Source: Geosiphon pyriformis (taxonomy: Eukaryota > Glomeromycota > Glomeromycetes > Archaeosporales > Geosiphonaceae). From it: a stretch of DNA of 64,000 bases. The stretch lies in assembly GCA_016748015.1 (NCBI GenBank), contig JAAOMT010000515.1:118759-182758 (forward strand), in the 5' to 3' direction. The notes under the pieces are model-generated. The model did not search any database. It had not been told where the DNA came from and saw only the letters and a program-made list of their open reading frames with translations. Shown here piece after piece: positions 46,755 to 61,172 of this stretch; the stretch's first letter is position 1, and each line of letters begins with the position of its first letter. The position numbers and the translations under genes are program-made.

Positions 46755-48562
46755 TCATGTTGTTTCTTGCTTTTCCTCAGGTTTTATTACAACAACTTCA
46801 AGTTGACTATTCAAAAAATTTATAAAAGAATTACGACCATATTTGATCCTTGTCTTTTTGTTTGAAGCACACCAAGTATGAAACTTAGGCTCTTTGGAAT
46901 CAGTGGAAGCTTTATTCTGATCTGGGTTGAAGCTGGCCATAGTAATTATCTCATCTGATTGTCGAAGAAAAGAAAATCCATAGAGTGAAGCATGTGATGT
47001 ATCGGATCTTTTTAGTTGAATAAGTGATTGATCTTGTTCGATAGAAGAAATGTTTGTAAGCGTATCTTGGCCAAAGTTATTTTCTGTAGATTTCGAATTT
47101 TTCCTCCAAAAGCTAAGACGACGTGTGATCTCGTTTGCCATTTTAACCGTGGAGACTTGAAGTCGCAAAAAGCTTGAATGAAAAGATTCCCAATTTTTGT
47201 CAAAAACAATATTCTCATTATAAAAATTCAAAGGTGAATCCACTCTTACTTGTAAATGATTATTATCTGGCCAAATTGGGTGAAAACCAATCCGGAGAAA
47301 AGATCAAAGGCGGAGAAGCCAATAATTAATTGAATGTCTCTTCTAAAAATACTTTTGAGAAGACTTACAAATATCCTTGAAATATATAGGATAGTAATGC
47401 TTCCAACAACAAGTGTCAACTGAATTAAAAAAAAAACGATCAGAATTTTCGAGAATATTTTTTTTTCAAATAAGTTTGGAAATATTCTCACATGTCTGGA
47501 AACCGATTGAACTCTTTTTAATTTCCATTCGTTTCCTTCTTTTTGATTTTTTAAAATGGATATATGCTTTCGTAAGACAGAATCCATCTTCAGCCAAAAC
47601 GAAATCATCATTCCGAGAAACATTATTGTCCACCAAATCAATAGGAGACAACTAATAATGCTAGTATTCTTCGCCGAGATAATATCATCTTTCCTTAGAA
47701 AAACACCTTTGATCCACAAAGTTGGAAGTAACGTTACAGTTGGACCAATTAAAAAGAAAAAACCTATGGCATCAATTACTCGCTTCCTGAGAAGAAAAGA
47801 ATCTGTGATGGACTCATGTTCTATCCCTGATAAGGAATACACTGATTGATTATTGGATTGGGTCAGCGAAATATTTTTGCGGATCAAAGTTTGAAACGTA
47901 TGATAACTTAAATGTTTGTTACCTAGTCCGATTGGATATAGGGTCAAAATTGAAAATCCAACAACGAAAGGCAAATGGCCACCAACTGTTGAGTAAAGAA
48001 AGGTTTTAGGGGTTTCCAATTATAAAGACAAGATTTTGGTTACACTTGACATATTTACCTATTGCCCACGAAGAATTCGGATAAGTATTGGTTAAGATAA
48101 GGATCCCATTCAAAATGGTAGCTGTGAAGTGAGATCGATTCGGATTTATTAAAAGTTTTACTAGGAAAATTTTATCACATCCATAATCATGACCCTTTTA
48201 ATATTATATCGTTTCTACTTACAAAAGCAATAAGATCCTGCGCAAAGGTGAAAAGCCTCCTGAGGGCGGGGTCTGATAATGCCCTTTCCCCTCGATTGCT
48301 CAAAAAACCAAGATGGACCCTTAGAAAGATTGCGGTAATACAAAAAGCCCAGTGAAGTGAACATTATTAAAGTCGAATAACAAATTTGTACAATATAAAG
48401 AACTCGTTGGGCAGGTTCTTCATCGCAACCATGAAACTTGTCAGTACGAGGAAATGTACATTGTGGTAGGAACTGAGAATTGCCTTGGTCTATCTGAAGT
48501 TTAATTGTGGTTTCGTTTGTTGAGGTAGATTGATTGAATGAAAGGTTTGTATTCATGATCAA
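46755..48562 (-). CDS. Orphan seven-transmembrane receptor-like protein
   Basis: Four exons: 48562-48223, 48160-48059, 47985-47250 and 47172-46755; 531 aa, phases consistent. An N-terminal region of about 52 residues has several Asn-x-Ser/Thr sites (NLS, NQS, NET) and two Cys residues, as expected for an extracellular domain. Hydrophobic segments lie at about 54-76, 125-139, 150-168, 217-239, 255-279, 326-351 and 365-386: seven in all. A soluble loop (280-325, basic) separates helices 5 and 6. The tail of about 140 residues is Ser/Thr/Lys-rich and hydrophilic. This topology matches a G-protein-coupled receptor, but I see no signature of a named fungal class (Ste2, Ste3, cAMP, Git3, PAQR), so the receptor role is inference. 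Helix 2 is short and depends on the choice of acceptor at 48161. ATG 48556 is an alternative start. Confidence 0.72.
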
Positions 48563-51500
48563 TTTTATAGACTTGAAGGATAATAAAATTTTTGAGTTAC
48601 CAATGAGAAAGTGAACGAGTTTTATGAAAAAAGGATAGACATAAAAAATGAGAGAATGTGGTGTTTCTTATTGAATTAAGAAGTAAAAGCCCAAGTTTCT
48701 AGATCAATTAAGCAAGAAACAAAAATTTTGGGCGCTAAAGTGCCGTAAGATGGACGAGAGAAAAACAGAATTTGGGGAAACTTTTATTTTTTAATGACAG
48801 AGAGATGCCAGTTCGAACTTTAATTGAAGTTCAATGAAAAACTTTGATTTCGTTGGTTGCCAAAGCATTCTCTTACATTAAAATACAGGCATAATCTCTT
48901 AAAAAGAATGTGTGAAATTTATTAAAATATGCACGTTTTGACTCTAAAAAATTTTGGATGAAACTGCGAAAGATCAACCCAGTTATCCAATCTTGGATAT
49001 AGGCTCCAGGCAAACTCATGCGGTTTTTATGTGGTGATTCTTTGAAACAACATTCAAAGATGTCCTAAATTAGTTAATGCATATTATTAGTGTGATTGAA
49101 ATCCTCTTAGAAAAAACAATTATAGATTACAAAATTGAACTCACCTGAATGACTGAATGAAAATTATTATGACAAGCGACCATCATTACCATTCATTTCA
49201 TTAAAAATGAATTAAATGGATTTTTGGGTTCACGTCAGACAACGCAGGGTCTTTTCAATACTAGTTACTCTACAAATGAGTAATGAAGGAATTTCTAGAA
49301 CTGGTTTCTTGTTTGAACTTGTCTTCTATTTTCGAGATATAATTTTCTGATGTGATTAAAAAGTAACGTAAATGATTTTTAACAATTAAGATTAAAATTT
49401 TAATTGAGAAAGGTAATTTCTTTATTAGGACATCAGCTAATGAATCATTATTAGAAGCGGACTTGAATGTTAAACAGGTATAAAATGTCAAACCAAAAAT
49501 CTGGATTACCTTTAAATTTCATATTTCAATGGAAAATATAAATTATTAATAAATCCTCAAAATAAGTCTTTTTTTTCGAAATCAAAACTCAATTTAGTTT
49601 AAGTAATTTTTCAATTATATTAAATAATTGAAACCAATTAGTATAAATTTTTTTGGCTCATTAAATTAATTGGCTTTTTAATTTTTGATTAAAGCGTTAA
49701 TCTTGAGAGTTAAACAAAATCTGGCTTTGTACACATCATTAAATGGTTATTAGATAAATACTATCTCTAAAAAAGGTATTTGTCTATCTTATTGTTTTTT
49801 CCCTTTTTTTATCAATCCCGTTTCGATTAAAAAAGATTGGTACCATTATTCTTATTCTTCAACTCATTGTTATTATGTTCTGTCTCAATCTTTCCCTCGA
49901 TCTGGAAAAAGGTTTTTTTCTTTGTTTTGATATGAAATACAAAAAAAGGTTAATATTTTAAATTATAAAATTTTTTTTATCCCATTGTTTGTTTTTTTCT
50001 TTTGCCATTTTTGTTTTTGGTTTTTGTGTATTTGCATTTTTTGAACAAAAAAAATCATTGTAAAAACATTTCTATTTAACACATTTTTTATAACATTTTT
50101 TTCTACTTTATAGAACTTGTAGTTTTTCAACAATATGTAAATTAACAAAAAATATGAATTTTCAATAAACAATAATGTAAAAAAAACAAGAATTTTTAAT
50201 AAAAAAAATTTTAAATATTAATATTAATATAGATTTTAAACATAATAATAAACTTAAATAATTATTTGTATTTATCAAATTTTTAGATAAAAAACAATAT
50301 TTACTAAATTACAACTAATGACAAAAAAATAGTTATATAAAAAAACTAAAATGTTTAAAAAAATTTTATTTAATAAAAACAGAGCTTTTTGGTTAAAAAT
50401 CTTTATAAAAAAATGTGAATATATTGTAAAAAAAATTTATATTATTTTTAAATTAATAACTTAATCAAATAATTTTAAAAAAAATTGTGTAAAATATTAA
50501 ATAAAAACAATAAAAAAACAAATTCATAAGATAAAAATAATAATTTTAATTCTATTTACATATAAAATTGTAAATTATAAATTTATTTATTTATTCTAAA
50601 AAAAATAACAATTTTATTATATTAAAACAGTTAGAAAAAGCTTAAAAAAACATATAAAATTTTTTTTTTAAGTATTATTTAAACAAAACAATATTTATAA
50701 AAATAAATTTTCTTGTTAATAAAAAACTCTTTATAATAAACAAAAAATCAAATATATAAGAGTTTTAATTATCATAAAATGGTTTTTGCACATATTTAAT
50801 AAAAATATTATATAAGTTTAATAATATTATATAAACAAAAAATTCTAACTACTTATTTTTGTATAATTTAGATGTTTTTATTAAAAAAATAATTGTTAAT
50901 AAATATGTTAATAAGTAAACAATTTTTTTAAATTATTTTATTATTAATGTGTTATTTTTAAACAATATATTATATACTCTTAATGGCTAATTATATATAA
51001 TCAAATTATAAATTATTTTTATTTTTATTGTATTATAATAAATAATAGTTAAATTATATTTATTAAATAATGAACATAAACAATTATTTTTTGAATTAAA
51101 ATATTTACAATATTTTTTATGCTTTTTATAAATATTAAACCAAAAACTATTTTAATATTATTTTAATTATAAAAAGACAAATTACTATAATAAATAATAA
51201 TAATATATATAGTATTATTAAATAAAAAAAATTATCAAAAAAATTAATAACAACTAAATAAATACATATATAAAAATATAATAATAATAATATTGTTGTT
51301 TTTTAAAATACTTGAAAAAAATTTTGCTTATTAATAAAATTTATTATATAAAAAATAATTACAACTTTATAAATAATAGTAAAATTATAAAAAACATAAA
51401 AATTTTAAAGAAAACAACTTTAAAAGTTTGATTTTGCCAAAGCTTAATCTTTTTAAAAAAAATATTATAATTAAAAATGCTTGTTTTTATTAATTAACAT

Positions 51501-52721
51501 ATATATTAATTAAATAATTTTATATAATTAGCTATTTTATTTTTAGATTAATAATTATTAATTTTATTATTAACTTAATTATTAATTTGACTACTAATCT
51601 GTTTATTTATTTTTTAAATAATAATTTTTTTAATTAAAAATATCAAATAATTAAAGTTTAATTGTCTATTTTTTTTATATTATTTATTTTTTTTATTTTT
51701 AAGTATTTTGTATTTTGAAATATAGATTACTTGTTAGCTTTATAGATCTTACTTTTTTTTTAATTTGTATTGTTAAAATTAATTTAAAAAGCTACTTTTT
51801 TGTTTTTATAATTTATTAAATAAAAACATTATTAAAAAACACAATAATATTTGTTATTAATTTTAAAAATTGCTAAATAAAACATAAAATAATAGCGATA
51901 GTATTATTTATTAACAATTAAAAACTGTTTTTTATTTTCAGATTTTTTAAAAAAATCAATTAACTGAAATTTTAAGACTGATTACAATTATTAAATTTTT
52001 TTTGATTATTTTCTTTTACTTTTAATAGTCATTTTTCTTGTTATTTATTATTAACTTGATATTTAGATACATACTAATAGAATTTGTAAAAATAAAGAAC
52101 ATAATAGTGATTTAGTTTGTAATGACACAATAAATAACACAAAAGTAATAAAAATAAAAGTGGATCTACTATTATTTTTATTATTATTTAGTAATATTAG
52201 GTGTTTTAAGAAATTTTACCACCATATTTCTAACCAAATTTGTCTTGAATATTACAGTTATTGAACTATTTACATAAGCTTCTTCTATTTTCTCATTATT
52301 AGTCTTAACTGCTTCACTTTTTATTCACACTATTGAGCTTACTTTTAGATTTTATTCATCTTTTCAAAAAACCATTAGCATTACCAAAGTTTTCTATATT
52401 ACTTTTTTTGGTACTATTCTTTTGCTTGGATCTATTATATCTCTATTGGTGTCAAAAACAGAGCTCTTCACAGTCTTGCTCTTGGTCATATTCTTTACTG
52501 TACTATCCAAAGCAGCCAGTTTCTGAATGAAGGGGTTTTCTGATTCAATAATGTAAGAGCAAAAACAAATAACTCTTTCAAAAAACTTTTTCTCTTTTTA
52601 GAGTTTTTGAGACGAAGAAGAGAAAGAGTTTGTTACTTAAGCTAAATAAGCATTAAGTTTTTACTTTAAAAAATTCCTTTTTCAGAATTATCATGAAACA
52701 TAATTTCAAAAAGTTAATATT
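48563..52721. other. 4.2-kb gene-free region including an AT island
   Basis: 48563-49900 is ordinary AT-rich intergenic DNA; frames at 49270-49491 and 49963-50172 (-) are low-complexity. 49900-52250 is an extreme AT island. 52250-52560 is less AT-rich and has a 65-codon plus-strand frame (52333-52530) with hydrophobic, Ser-rich content but no family match. Confidence 0.55.
49900..52250. other. Extreme AT-rich island, about 2.3 kb
   Basis: Comparable with the islands at 15080-16480 and 32170-36700: nearly pure A/T over long runs, no frames, abundant aataat and tttaaa words. Confidence 0.75.
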
Positions 52722-53778
<1,057 letters not shown>

Positions 53779-53949
53779 TTACATCGCTTTGGACATTTGC
53801 TGGAAGATCACCCAACAATTTATGAGTTTTATCGTCGCAACCAACTGCAAGTTCTTCAATTAATCATGTCAGACAATGTTTGGCAGCTTCATCCCAAAAT
53901 CCTGTTCAAGGACCAGGCTTATGAAGAACTCGAAATTTTAACAAAATAA
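53779..53949 (+). pseudogene. Coding remnant (terminal exon-like), unassigned
   Basis: 56 clearly coding-like codons begin directly after a CACAATTAG acceptor-like site and end in TAA: LHRFGHLLEDHPTIYEFYRR, then a stretch ending KDQAYEELEILTK. There is no ATG before it in frame, since TAG lies immediately upstream. It looks like the last exon of a gene whose upstream exons I could not find, or a relic. The HPTIYEF block followed by a helical, Gln/Leu-rich segment faintly resembles the C-terminal part of MULE-type transposases that are common in AM fungi; this is a weak guess. Confidence 0.4.
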
Positions 53950-53977
53950 TTTTATTTTATTTTATTTTATTTTTTAT
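53949..53977. repeat. (TTTTA)n microsatellite
   Basis: About five tandem ttatt/tttta units straight after the remnant's stop codon. Confidence 0.9.
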
Positions 53978-55088
53978 TGTCCTTTTTCTCCATGAGGATC
54001 CGGAACATTAAGTCGTCTTTGTTTTTCTTCTATTGGTTTCAAACTGGAATTAACATTTAATAAATAAATCAAAAATTGCTATTGTAAAATCAAATTTCAA
54101 AAACCATAGCCAGGATAGCCTTTAGGGATCGTGAAATTTATTTGTTCAAGATTTCCAACTAAAAATTTCAGCGTGTGATCCAAAATTTCCAATTTTTAGA
54201 GAGAGATATGATTAAAAAAGCAGATATTAGGAAGATTGAATGATAAATGTCGCGATGATAAATTTTTTTATCTTCGGAATACATTAAGGGTAGATTTGAT
54301 CAGCCAGATTGTTTCACGAATGCACTGAAAAATTTATGTAAAACAGAATATTATTAAATATGTTGCCGAAATATTTAAATTTAAAAATTTCCCATTGTGA
54401 CAGCTTGTCTGTTATGTTTCCTTTGCTACATTAGCCTGCAATCAAAAGGCGTCAAATACAACGCACAGAAATAAAATTTTTCACGCCTGCTACTAATCTA
54501 ATTTCACCATTAAAATTTGAATTAATTATATTTTCTGTAAAACTAATTTTTTCGCTAAAAAACTCTCAAAGTCATAGATTTGAAAATAAATATAAATTGG
54601 ATCAAGTTTATTTTAATCATCGTGTTAACTATATTCTTTTATATAGGAGAAATATACAAAAACTTTTGTACTATGTAATTAAAATCAAATGAGTCCAGTT
54701 TTATTAATTATAAAGAATTAATTTATTGCGGGAAATTACTGCGGGATAACATTCTTAAAAGTAATAAATGTAGGCCCAAAAAATGATGGATTCGGATTTT
54801 TAATAAAAAAAAAAAACCGAGAAAACAAATTTTAATTGAAACCGGCATTGCCCGTTATTCGACATCCCTAATGATCACCACTTTCATCATTGGTCAATTA
54901 CAAACCAAAATGGGCGGTGTTTGCGCAGTTTATAAAGCAACTATAAATACTTGTGGACATGTCGTATATTCACTTTTTATAAAATTTTGACTTAAGTTAG
55001 ATTTTGCTCAAAAAAATATTTTTTTTTGCCAAAAATCCTGCAAAAAATCAGATCATTATCTTCTCCATTTAGCGGAACTCTTACCATT
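53978..55088. promoter_or_regulatory. Gene-free stretch ending in the promoter of the NFX1-type gene
   Basis: No gene in the first 900 bp. Directly upstream of ATG 55089, 54885-54965 is GC-richer and contains gggcggtgt, two ataaa elements (tataaagcaa and ctataaatac) and cttgtggacatg. These are plausible GC-box and TATA-like elements of a housekeeping promoter. Confidence 0.4.
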
Positions 55089-58000
55089 ATGTCTAAAAAT
55101 GAAGCTACCTCGGTTTCGCCTACGGTCAGTTTAAATACTTCGACTGAAGGGGAAAAAGACCAGAAAAGATCACCAGCTCAAAATGTAAATAACTCATCAA
55201 TTGATAACGAAAATATTGCTCGATCGATTGGTGGACCTTTTTTACGGGGGACTAGAGGTGGTCGCTCACGTGGACGTGGAACTGCTCGTGGAAGAGGTGG
55301 TTTTCGAAATAATAATCGACAAGAAAATGGAGAAACAGGGTATTCGTGGAGTGTGAGAGAAGGTTTTTATCAAAACATCAGCGAAAATAGGGCTTCTAGC
55401 GGAATCGAGAGCTCAAGCTCCCATAATATATCTAATGAAAGAACTTTCCGAGAATATATCCCGCGAACAGGTGGTAATTCATCATATAAACAATTCAGAA
55501 ACCATCAAGATCGAAATAGAAATCCTACTTCTGCTGAAACCACTCCACAACAGGGAATCCAAGAGACTGCTTCTAATATAGGGGAAACGAACATTAATCC
55601 AAAAAATGGACGTAGATCTGGATCTCGATATAAACGAGGTTCTGGGAATGCGAATCAAAATTTAGAATCAAGAACACGGCAACGTAACTACAGTGAAAAT
55701 ATTCAAAGTAATATTTCTCAACCTCCTGGCCCTCTCCAGCCTAACTCTCAAGCTGTTGAACAAATCGAACATAATTCTGTTGGCTCGACAAACTCTGGCC
55801 CTAATCTTAATCGAACTACATGGCGCCCAAGAGTTCAACACAGACATAATCGCACACAATCAGCAAATCCCGAACTAACCGTGACTCCTGTCGATTCGAA
55901 AGGCAAAACTAAAGAAAATGATTTCCCTTCAAGTGAAAACTCAGGTTACAAAGAATCTCGGGCGAAATCTGCCGATTTCCGTCCAAGATCTAAAAGAGCT
56001 TCCATTTTGAGAATGTCCCAAAGTGAAATCACTGACGTCCTAACTTCAATAACCCATGGCCTGAGTACATCAACCTATGAATGTATGATATGTTGTGAAA
56101 CCGTTCGTCCAAGTAATAGAACTTGGTCTTGTACTGTCTGTTGGGCAGTTTTTCATTTACATTGCACCGAAAAATGGGCAAATAAATCAATCACTGAGGC
56201 CATTAAAACTGATGGTGCTTGGCGATGTCCTGGATGCCAGCACAAATCGACATCAATTCCACAGGAATATTGGTGCTTTTGTGGTATATAAGCGTATGTT
56301 TAAAATTAATCATTCTTGAGAAAATTTATTGAAATTTTTATATCATTAGGAAAAGTCTTGAATCCTGAAAACAATCGTTATTTCACCCCACATACATGCG
56401 GACAAATTTGTGGAAGATCGCGTGATTGCCCTCATGATTGCACATTGTAAGTAATATCAATTACCATCACCTATTTACTTGTCGAATTCTCATTAATCTT
56501 ATTTTTACAGACAATGCCATCCTGGACCCTGTCCACCTTGTGCTGCTATGGGGCCATTAAAATCGTGCTGGTGTGGGAAACAAAGTATTCAAAAACGCTG
56601 CGCTGACACGGACTATGCAGGTGGAATGTCTTGTGAAGAAACTTGCGGAAAACTTTTGAATTGCGGGCTGCATTACTGTGAAAAAGCTTGCCACGGGGGC
56701 CCATGTTCTTCTTGCAAGCATTTAGAGATAAAAGGCTGCTATTGTGGAAAGAGCAAACGTGAAGAAACATGTGGAAGTGGACAACCCGTACGGTCATTTT
56801 CTCAACGCGAAGGTGATCCTCAAGAATGGACTGGCTATTTTGCCTGTGAACAAAATTGCGATCGGTAAAATAAAAATATTAAAATTAGTTAACATCAAAA
56901 TTTCCCCACTAAATTTCTTAATTCTCTTAAACAGTCTTTTGGAATGCGATAAACACCGTTGCCAAAAAATTTGTCATCCCGTTACTGTCGAACTAGAACC
57001 TTGTCCTTATGATCCATCCCGTATTAAAACTTGCCCTTGTGGTGCCAAATCAATTTTGTCAATCCTGGGTCGTGAACGGTCATCATGCACGGAGGAAATC
57101 CCAAATTGTCATAATAAATGTAATAAGCTACTCAAATGCGGCCATAATTGTAAGATGGCATGTCATTCAGGTGAATGTTCTCTTTGTCAATTAAAAATGC
57201 GCGTCCCATGCCGTTGTGGGAGCACCGAGTTTGAACGAAAGTGTTCTGAGCTCGAAGGAGAACCTGACGAATTACCAATATGCGACAAAATTTGTCAGGG
57301 CTTACGCACCTGTGGTAAACATCAATGTAATGCACGCTGTTGTCCTTCAGCAAATAAGCCACGACCTTCAAAGAAATTAGCATTTGGGCGAGAGCCAGAA
57401 GAAGACGAAAACCATCGTTGTACATTTGTATGTGGTAAAAAGTTACAATGTGGAAATCATAATTGTCAAATGCCATGTCATAGGGGCCATTGTTTGCAAT
57501 GTCTTGGTATGCTCAAAAATTGTTGATTTAACGGTGTTTGATATCCAGTACATAATTCGTTTCTTTTAATTATCTATTTTTAATTGCAGAGGCTTCCTTT
57601 GACGAATTGACATGCCATTGTGGCAGAACAAAAGTTTATCCGCCTATTCCTTGTGGAATGAAAGTGCCACCGTGTCCTTATACCTGCACACGTGCTCCGC
57701 TTTGTGGTCATATTGGTGTGAGCCATCCTTGCCATGACGACTCACAGGCTTGCCCTCCTTGTCCCTATCTAGTCGAAAAGATGTGTATGTGTGGCAAATC
57801 TTCTATCAGAAGCGTCACCTGCTACAAAACAAACGTCAGTTGTGGTACGGTTTGCGATCGAATCGTACCTTGTGGGGGCCATCGGTGCAAACGAACATGT
57901 CATTCAGGAGATTGTCTGGCTAATGAACAAGGATTACCGGGCAAGTGTACCCAAGCTTGTGGTAAACCTCGTCAAGCTTGTGGTCATCCTTGCACAGCCC

Positions 58001-59473
58001 CATGCCACGCTCCAGCGCGATGCCCAGATGACAAACCTTGTCAAACTAAAGTCATCCTTCTTTGTAAATGTGGCAATTTGAAGCAAGAAGTAACCTGCTT
58101 CATGAGCTCTCAGAATGTAACTGAAGGCAAAAACCGTCAACTTCAATGCACTGATTATTGTGCCGTCTTAGAAAGGAATAAAAAGCTTGCACAAGCATTG
58201 GAAATTGAAGATAGAGCAGCTGATGGGTAGGTTTGTCGCAGACTTTGGGTTTTCATTCATGTTTAGATTTCGAGACTAAATCAATCTCTTTTAGATCTAC
58301 CACCAAACCTGCTCTCAAATATTCTGATGAATTTGTCAAATACTATAATGCAAACAAGGAATGGGCGAGAAACATTGAGACAATTCTCAATGACTTTATG
58401 AAGTCAGAGTAAGTTAATGATATATTTATTCCATGGCTTTTCAGCTTATTTGATAAGTTGTCTCATCATAATTAAATTATCTCCAGAAAACAAGCACTAG
58501 ATCTCAAGCCAATGAAATCCACACATCGTAAATTCATACATGAGCTTTGTACTCATTATAAACTCGCTTCTGAGAGTGTTGATATTGAACCTCATCGAAG
58601 CGTTTACATCAAGAAGAAACCAGAATCTACTCCGTAAGAAATATTTAATCAGAAAAACGGTTCCAAATTTTTCAATTCATTAACTAAAATTTTGATTTTA
58701 GTCCCCTGATTCCTCTTTCACAAGCTCTTTCAAATCAGCTTACGAGCTCTGGTGTAGTAGCTGTAAATCCACCTATTCCCATATCTTCTTCCTCTTCTTC
58801 ACCCTTAGAACAATTACCACGCAAACCAAAGCAACCAGTTAATGGGCTTTACCTTGCAGAATTAACATTCGGTATTACTCATGAAGAATTACAAAGGGAA
58901 CTCGAACCGATTTTGGGACGATTTAAATATGTAGTGAAATGGGTAGCAGAAGATGATGCCGTTGTATTACCGATTGCTGGTTCGATGCAAATGGATGAAC
59001 TTGAAACCTTGTTAATGCGTCTGAAAACGACTGTCAAAGAAGCTCTCGTACCCAAAGCCACCGTCGCTTGGGTTGAACTTTGTTGGGTAAACGCGAAGTA
59101 TGAAGTTGTTTGGCGTGAACGTGGAAAACTTATTAGTAGTCTTGGAACAGTGAGTAGTTTGGGATCTGGCAGTGACATTGAGGCGAAATCAGGATCAGTT
59201 GTTTTGTCACATGGCACATCCACCCGAAATTCAAACACGTTTAAAGTATTATCGGATATGGCCACTAGAGAAACCCCTAAGCGAGCTACTTCTAAGCAAT
59301 TTATATGGACTTCCCCCAGTGTCGCTTTTCAAAAAAGTAAACCAGACAAAGATGTTGCTGCTGCCGCCACGACTCGGCAATCAAATCTTGGCCCATTCCT
59401 ACCTGGTAGCGAAGAGGATGTCCCTGATGACTGGGAAATGTTGAGCGACGGCTCTGATTCTTTAATGCCCTAG
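55089..59473 (+). CDS. NFX1/FAP1-type zinc-finger protein with RING-like and R3H domains
   Basis: Eight exons: 55089-56283, 56350-56446, 56511-56864, 56935-57506, 57590-58226, 58295-58408, 58487-58633 and 58702-59473; 1295 aa, phases consistent throughout. Residues 1-325 are disordered, Ser/Asn/Arg-rich, with an RGG-like stretch (GRSRGRGTARGRGGF) typical of RNA binding. A RING/PHD-like finger follows at about 332-385 (CMICCE, CTVCWAVFHLHC, WRCPGC), then the CFCGK entry. Nine NF-X1 zinc fingers occupy about 410-920 (for example CPHDC with CHPGPCPPC, CGHNCKMACHSGEC, CGGHRCKRTCHSGDC). An R3H nucleic-acid-binding domain lies at about 991-1040 (RKFIHELC, YKLASESVDIEPHRSV), followed by a C-terminal region to 1295. 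Human NFX1 and yeast FAP1 share this order. FAP1 binds FKBP12 and affects rapamycin response, while NFX1 is a transcription regulator with RING ligase features. The start at 55089 is chosen because the upstream extension has no ATG. Confidence 0.96.
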
Positions 59474-60814
59474 CGTCAACCGATGGACTCTAAATATGAC
59501 ATTTTTCTTTCGAAGATTTGGATAAACCACAATGATACAACTGCCAAAATTAACCATTAATAATATCTTGTTGAAATTTAAAATTGCCTATTGAAAATTG
59601 AAAATCTGACGAGATTAGATGGAATACTAATATTACCCTCGGAAAATATTGAAATTTTTAATTTTAATAATATTGTATAAGAAGTAATATAGAAGTTTCA
59701 CTTAATTGTTCGAATCTTAAACATAATTATTTTTACAATCCAATCAAAGAGTGGAAAGGTATTAGGTTGGATGACTAATCAAACATCAAACGAAATGACG
59801 TTCTGATTTCTCTATCAGATCTGTCTTTAAATTGTAGATCAGGGGCGTACGAATTAGGGGAATTCCGTTTGCCGTGTTACATTCCGAGCTCCCTAATTTT
59901 CAAGATAGCTTGTTCCCAAGCCTTGGAAATATTTGGACATTTATCATCGTTGGGATCTTTGAATTCAGCCCTTTTCCTTCACAATCACTTAGGTCATAAA
60001 CTAATATTTTTAAGTTAATGTAAAAATGTGTAAAAACAAATTCATAATGATGTCATTATTTTTTTGAATCAAAGTTCTGGGTATTGTTAGCTTAAATGGG
60101 CAAATATATTCAGACTCCAATCCGGAGCTCAAAATTAAATCATTTCGATTTTTTTAGTATAAATAGTTTCACGCACAAAACCTGGGGGGAAATTTTGATA
60201 TCATTATTAAAAGTATATTTGATTTTTCAATCCCTTTTTAAGGATACATCATTATCCAATATTTTCTTTTAGAAATACTTTAAAAAGTATTATTTACCCT
60301 CCGATTTGAAATACAATGAAGAAATGGTAGAGTGAAGAGCGTCATTTGAATTTTTTAATTGAAAATATTATGGATTTAGCTGCCATAATCGGTTAAGGAG
60401 AATCTTGAGCTCTCGAGTTAATTTAATTCTCCGTCGGAAATTTGAAGATTTAATTAATAGTTTGAAAATCGCAACGATTTTTTGCCACTAGTATTAGTTA
60501 ATTTATTGTTTATAGTGATAAAAACGAAACAAACAAAAATTTTCTTACTTACATACCATTTATAAAACTTGGAAAGCTTCAAATTACGCTTTAATTAATA
60601 AAATTATGGGTTTCATTAGTCTAAAGAAAAAACATTAGATTTAATTCATTTCGTTTGGAAAATTAAAAGCTGGTTTTTAGTTCTTTGATTACTTTAAGGA
60701 ATTAAAAATTTTTTAAGTGAAAAAAATTTTATTTCAACTTAAAACTTTTTCAGAATATTAGTTGTTTTTAATTTATACTTTAAGCTAACTGGTGTGCCTT
60801 TCAAAGCAATCAAA

Positions 60815-60862
60815 TCATCTATTTATTTATTATTTATTATTTATTATTTATTATTTATTTAT
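60815..60862. repeat. (TTTATTA)n-like repeat
   Basis: About six units of tttatta/tatttat heptamers. Confidence 0.85.
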
Positions 60863-61117
60863 TAAAATTCAAAATACTAAAAAAAATTTCCTGAGGGAAT
60901 AGAAAAAAAAGCCCCTTTTGTTAAAAGAGAAACTCATTTAAACCATAATTTTTTGTTTCAGTTTATCGTAAACTAGGAGATAATTAAAAAATAATTTTCA
61001 GGACTTGCACTTTTATCGAGATCATTGGTAAATAACCGATACTCAAAACTTTTATACTTTCTAATTTTTAACATTTTAAGAAATCCTCAAATCATTAATA
61101 TTTACAATTATAGTTAC

Positions 61118-61171
<54 letters not shown>
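61118..61171. repeat. (AAT)18 microsatellite
   Basis: Uninterrupted aat trinucleotides. Confidence 0.95.

Positions 61172-61172
<1 letters not shown>

Noticed and set aside
52333-52530. 65-codon hydrophobic frame beside the AT island
   Set aside because: Resembles a membrane helix only because of T-rich codons; no signal or family support.
57132-57476. Antisense frame within the NFX1-type gene
   Set aside because: Lies opposite confirmed zinc-finger coding sequence; a shadow frame.
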